Shown here: piece after piece, positions 5,369 through 7,408 of the stretch
How positions within the stretch are numbered: the first letter of the stretch is position 1
Layout: each line of letters opens with the position of its first letter
Assembly: GCA_011525445.1 (NCBI GenBank)
Contig: WTGE01000064.1
Location: 1-7,408, forward strand
Direction of reading: 5' to 3'
Source: Synechococcus sp. CO36386bin_37
GTDB taxonomy: Bacteria; Cyanobacteriota; Cyanobacteriia; PCC-6307; Cyanobiaceae
DNA length: 7,408 nt
Notes under the pieces: generated by a model
Told to the model about the DNA's origin: nothing
What the model saw: only the letters and a program-made list of their open reading frames with translations
Databases searched by the model: none
Position numbers and translations under genes: made by a program

Positions 5369-6418
5369 CTAAGCGGGACCTTGCCAGCGCAAGAGTGCTG
5401 CTCCCCAGCTCAGCCCAGCGCCGAAGCCGCTGCTGGCCAACAGATGGCCCGGCGCAACGCGACCGTCGCGCACGGCTTCGTCCAGCATGAGTGGAATAGT
5501 GGCGGCTGACGTGTTGCCGTAGTTCGCCAAATTGCTCAAAACCTTGGTGTGAGGGATTGAAAAGCGGTCCGCGACGGCATTCAGAATGCGTTGATTGGCC
5601 TGATGAAGCAGGAGCCAGTCGAGTTGCTCTGGTGTTGTGTGCGTTTGCTCCAGCAGTTCCTTGAGGATCGCAGGAACTTCGCGCACGGCGAATTTATAAA
5701 CCTCCTGGCCATTCATTTGGATGGGGAGGTAGCCACCGCATTGATGGCGAGTGGAGTTGACCAACGGGAGGCTGGTTGGGACTTGGGGCAAAGTCAGGGA
5801 GTGGCCACGACTCCCATCGCTGCGCAGTCTGAAACCCAACAATCCACTCGTTTCTGCAGGGGTGGATTCGAGGGCAATCGCGCCTGCTCCATCGCCGAAA
5901 AGGATGCAGGTGCGTCGGTCATCCCAGTCCACAAAGCGACTCAATTGGTCGGCTCCGATCACCAGCACCCGTTGCATGGAACCAGTTCGAAGGAATTGAG
6001 CTGCTGTGACCAGCGCGAAGAGAAAGCCGCTGCAGGCCGCTGTGAGGTCAAAGGCCACTGCATTTTGCGCCTTCAGGCCTGACTGAACTCTGGGGGCTGA
6101 TCCGAAGAGGTCGTCTGGTGTCGACGTCGCCAAGATGACAAGGTCAAGGCTGTCTGGTTCCCACTGAGCCATCTCCAGAGCGTTTTGCCCTGCACGGATG
6201 GCGAGGTCATTCAGTGATTCATCGGGAGTGCTGACGCGTCGAGACTGGATGCCAGTACGTGTACGAATCCATTCATCACTGGTCTGCACCCGCTCGCTGA
6301 GATCAGCATTGCTGATGGTTTGGTTCGCCTGGGCGCTGCCACTGGCGACCAGAGCCAGACCACGGAATGGTGGGGGAGATCCAGCCAATGTGGAAGCACT
6401 TTGAATGGCGTCAGTCAA
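5369..6418 (-). CDS. fabH: Beta-ketoacyl-ACP synthase III
   Basis: FabH starts fatty-acid chains by condensing acetyl-CoA with malonyl-ACP, releasing CO2. The protein has 349 residues, with about 18 extra at the N-terminus compared with E. coli FabH. The thiolase-fold active site is complete: Cys129 in TAACSGF, His272 in LLHQAN and Asn302 in NYGNTSAAT. The CoA-site DEWIRTRTGI (48-57) supplies Trp50 and Arg54, and the glycine-rich end GFGAGLSWG is at 331-339. The apparent start is TTG at 6418: an in-frame stop (TGA) lies immediately upstream, and no ATG occurs until residue 84, which is far inside the domain. The gap after plsX is 21 bases and holds no strong SD. It is second in the plsX-fabH-fabD-plsC operon. 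Substrate chain preference (acetyl or longer) cannot be read from the sequence. Confidence 0.97.
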   Translation of the reverse strand: MTDAIQSASTLAGSPPPFRGLALVASGSAQANQTISNADLSERVQTSDEWIRTRTGIQSRRVSTPDESLNDLAIRAGQNALEMAQWEPDSLDLVILATSTPDDLFGSAPRVQSGLKAQNAVAFDLTAACSGFLFALVTAAQFLRTGSMQRVLVIGADQLSRFVDWDDRRTCILFGDGAGAIALESTPAETSGLLGFRLRSDGSRGHSLTLPQVPTSLPLVNSTRHQCGGYLPIQMNGQEVYKFAVREVPAILKELLEQTHTTPEQLDWLLLHQANQRILNAVADRFSIPHTKVLSNLANYGNTSAATIPLMLDEAVRDGRVAPGHLLASSGFGAGLSWGAALLRWQGPA

Positions 6419-6439
6419 TCACAGTCCAGAACTCTTGCT

Positions 6440-7408
6440 TCAGCTGAGGCTTGCTGCTGGCTTGCTGAGTTCGGCGAGATCATCCATCACGCCATGACTG
6501 GCTGCGGAATGGGCCAAGCGCAGTGCGCTTACTACCGACAGAGCCTTGCTGCTGCCATGGCCGATCACGCAGATTCCGTTGACTCCAAGGAGGAGAGCGC
6601 CGCCATGTTCCGCGTGATCGAGGCGCTTCTTGATGCGTTTGAGATTGCTGCGAAGGAACGCTGAACCCACTTTCCCGCGCCGTCCTCGGGGTAATTCAGC
6701 TCTCAGGACTCCCAGCAGAACACTGCCAACCGATTCAAGAAATTTCAGAAGCACGTTGCCTGTGAAGCCATCGCAAACCACCACGTCGAATTCACCGGAC
6801 AACACATCTCTGCCCTCACAATTTCCAGCAAAATGCAGGCGGTTCTCATCACGGAGAAGTTCGTGGGTGCGTTGGCTGAGCTCATTTCCTTTGCACTCTT
6901 CCTCTCCGATGTTGAGGAGGCCTACGCGTGGGCGATTCACCTGCAATACATCACGGGAGTAAATGTTGCCGAGTAAGGCGAATTGATGCATGTAGGCAGG
7001 CTTGCAATCCATATTGGCTCCTACATCCAGCACCAAAACGGGCTGACCAGGATCCTTGGTTGGGAACAGGGCGCCAATGGCCGGTCGATCGATCCCGGCT
7101 AAACGGCCGAGTCGAAAAATCGCTGACGCCATAACGGCACCTGAGTTGCCAGCTGAGTAAATCGCCATGGCCTTTCCCCGCTTCACAAGATCCATGGCGA
7201 TATTGATACTGGCATCGCGTTTTTTGCGGACCACAGTTGCTTCCTCGTGCATTTCCACGGAGGTTCCACTCGGTATGAGCTCCAGATGTCCTGCGTTGAT
7301 GGCGTCGTTCAGGGTGTCTGTAAGTCCTGAGGCTGCTGCCGCCTCCATGATCCTTTTGGTTTCGCCTACAAATCGGATTCGTAAAGGCAGCCGTTCAATG
7401 GCTTGAAG
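6440..7408 (-). CDS. plsX: Phosphate acyltransferase PlsX (N-terminus outside window)
   Basis: PlsX converts acyl-ACP plus phosphate to acyl-phosphate, the donor that PlsY uses to acylate glycerol-3-phosphate; it is a peripheral membrane enzyme. The frame stays open from the Met codon at 7348 to the window edge (reading LQAIERLPLRIRFVGETKRI), so that Met is internal and the gene continues beyond 7408. Of the visible 322 residues, numbered from the edge, the signature blocks are SAGNSGA (85-91), DVGANMDCKP (128-137), NIGEE (166-170), CDGFTGNVLLK (212-222), HGGALLLGVNG (268-278) and GHGSS (283-287). The N-terminal MGGD-type motif must lie outside. It is the most upstream of the four lipid genes seen, so the operon promoter is probably beyond the window. 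No damage is seen in the visible part. Confidence 0.96.
   Translation of the reverse strand, partial: LQAIERLPLRIRFVGETKRIMEAAAASGLTDTLNDAINAGHLELIPSGTSVEMHEEATVVRKKRDASINIAMDLVKRGKAMAIYSAGNSGAVMASAIFRLGRLAGIDRPAIGALFPTKDPGQPVLVLDVGANMDCKPAYMHQFALLGNIYSRDVLQVNRPRVGLLNIGEEECKGNELSQRTHELLRDENRLHFAGNCEGRDVLSGEFDVVVCDGFTGNVLLKFLESVGSVLLGVLRAELPRGRRGKVGSAFLRSNLKRIKKRLDHAEHGGALLLGVNGICVIGHGSSKALSVVSALRLAHSAASHGVMDDLAELSKPAASLS

Noticed and set aside
5591..6082. 163-codon open frame antisense to fabH
   Set aside because: Shadow of a fully conserved fabH; composition and lack of motifs do not support a gene.
1..7408. tRNA, rRNA, CRISPR, insertion sequence, integrase, toxin-antitoxin or biosynthetic-cluster signals
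   Set aside because: None were seen on either strand; the window is almost wholly filled by recognisable housekeeping genes.

Overview
The window looks like a core-genome segment of a marine picocyanobacterium of the Synechococcus/Cyanobium lineage. The reasons are the gene content (phytoene synthase, a cyanobacterial single-RRM RNA-binding protein, the photosynthesis-associated Ycf34), the very tight gene packing, and protein details that I recognise from that group. Base composition is moderate. A hand count gives about 47% GC over positions 1-600 and about 59% over a sample at 5881-6060. No tRNA, rRNA, CRISPR array, insertion sequence or phage gene is visible, and no stretch over 300 bases lacks a gene.

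Layout. (1) 1-584, plus strand: the C-terminal two thirds of phytoene synthase (crtB), ending in an 11-bp-arm inverted repeat that covers its stop codon. (2) 605-1042, minus strand: an RRM RNA-binding protein converging on crtB, with a 22-nt all-pyrimidine leader and no Shine-Dalgarno. (3) 1113-2273 (or 2330), minus strand: a class II tRNA nucleotidyltransferase (cca type). (4) 2323-3781, plus strand: a three-gene overlapping operon, ycf34 - tsaB - DUF218/YdcF-like. It is divergent from cca, with under 50 bp (or a small overlap) between them. (5) 3760-7408, minus strand: a four-gene phospholipid/fatty-acid operon transcribed plsX (cut by the window edge) - fabH - fabD - plsC. It collides tail-to-tail with the DUF218 gene over 22 bp.

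How the genes work together. FabD makes malonyl-ACP and FabH condenses it with acetyl-CoA to start acyl chains. PlsX converts finished acyl-ACP to acyl-phosphate for the first acylation of glycerol-3-phosphate (by PlsY, not in this window), and PlsC adds the second acyl chain to give phosphatidic acid. The middle of the window pairs two tRNA-maturation functions, CCA-end synthesis or repair and t6A37 formation through TsaB, on either side of ycf34. CrtB makes phytoene, the first committed carotenoid.

I found no undescribed multi-gene system and do not claim one. The points most worth a second look are the compact cca/ycf34 divergent junction, whose spacer can fold into a three-helix structure burying ribosome-binding sites on both strands; the coupling of ycf34 to tsaB by an ATGA overlap; the homopyrimidine leader of the RRM gene; and the hairpin over the crtB stop.
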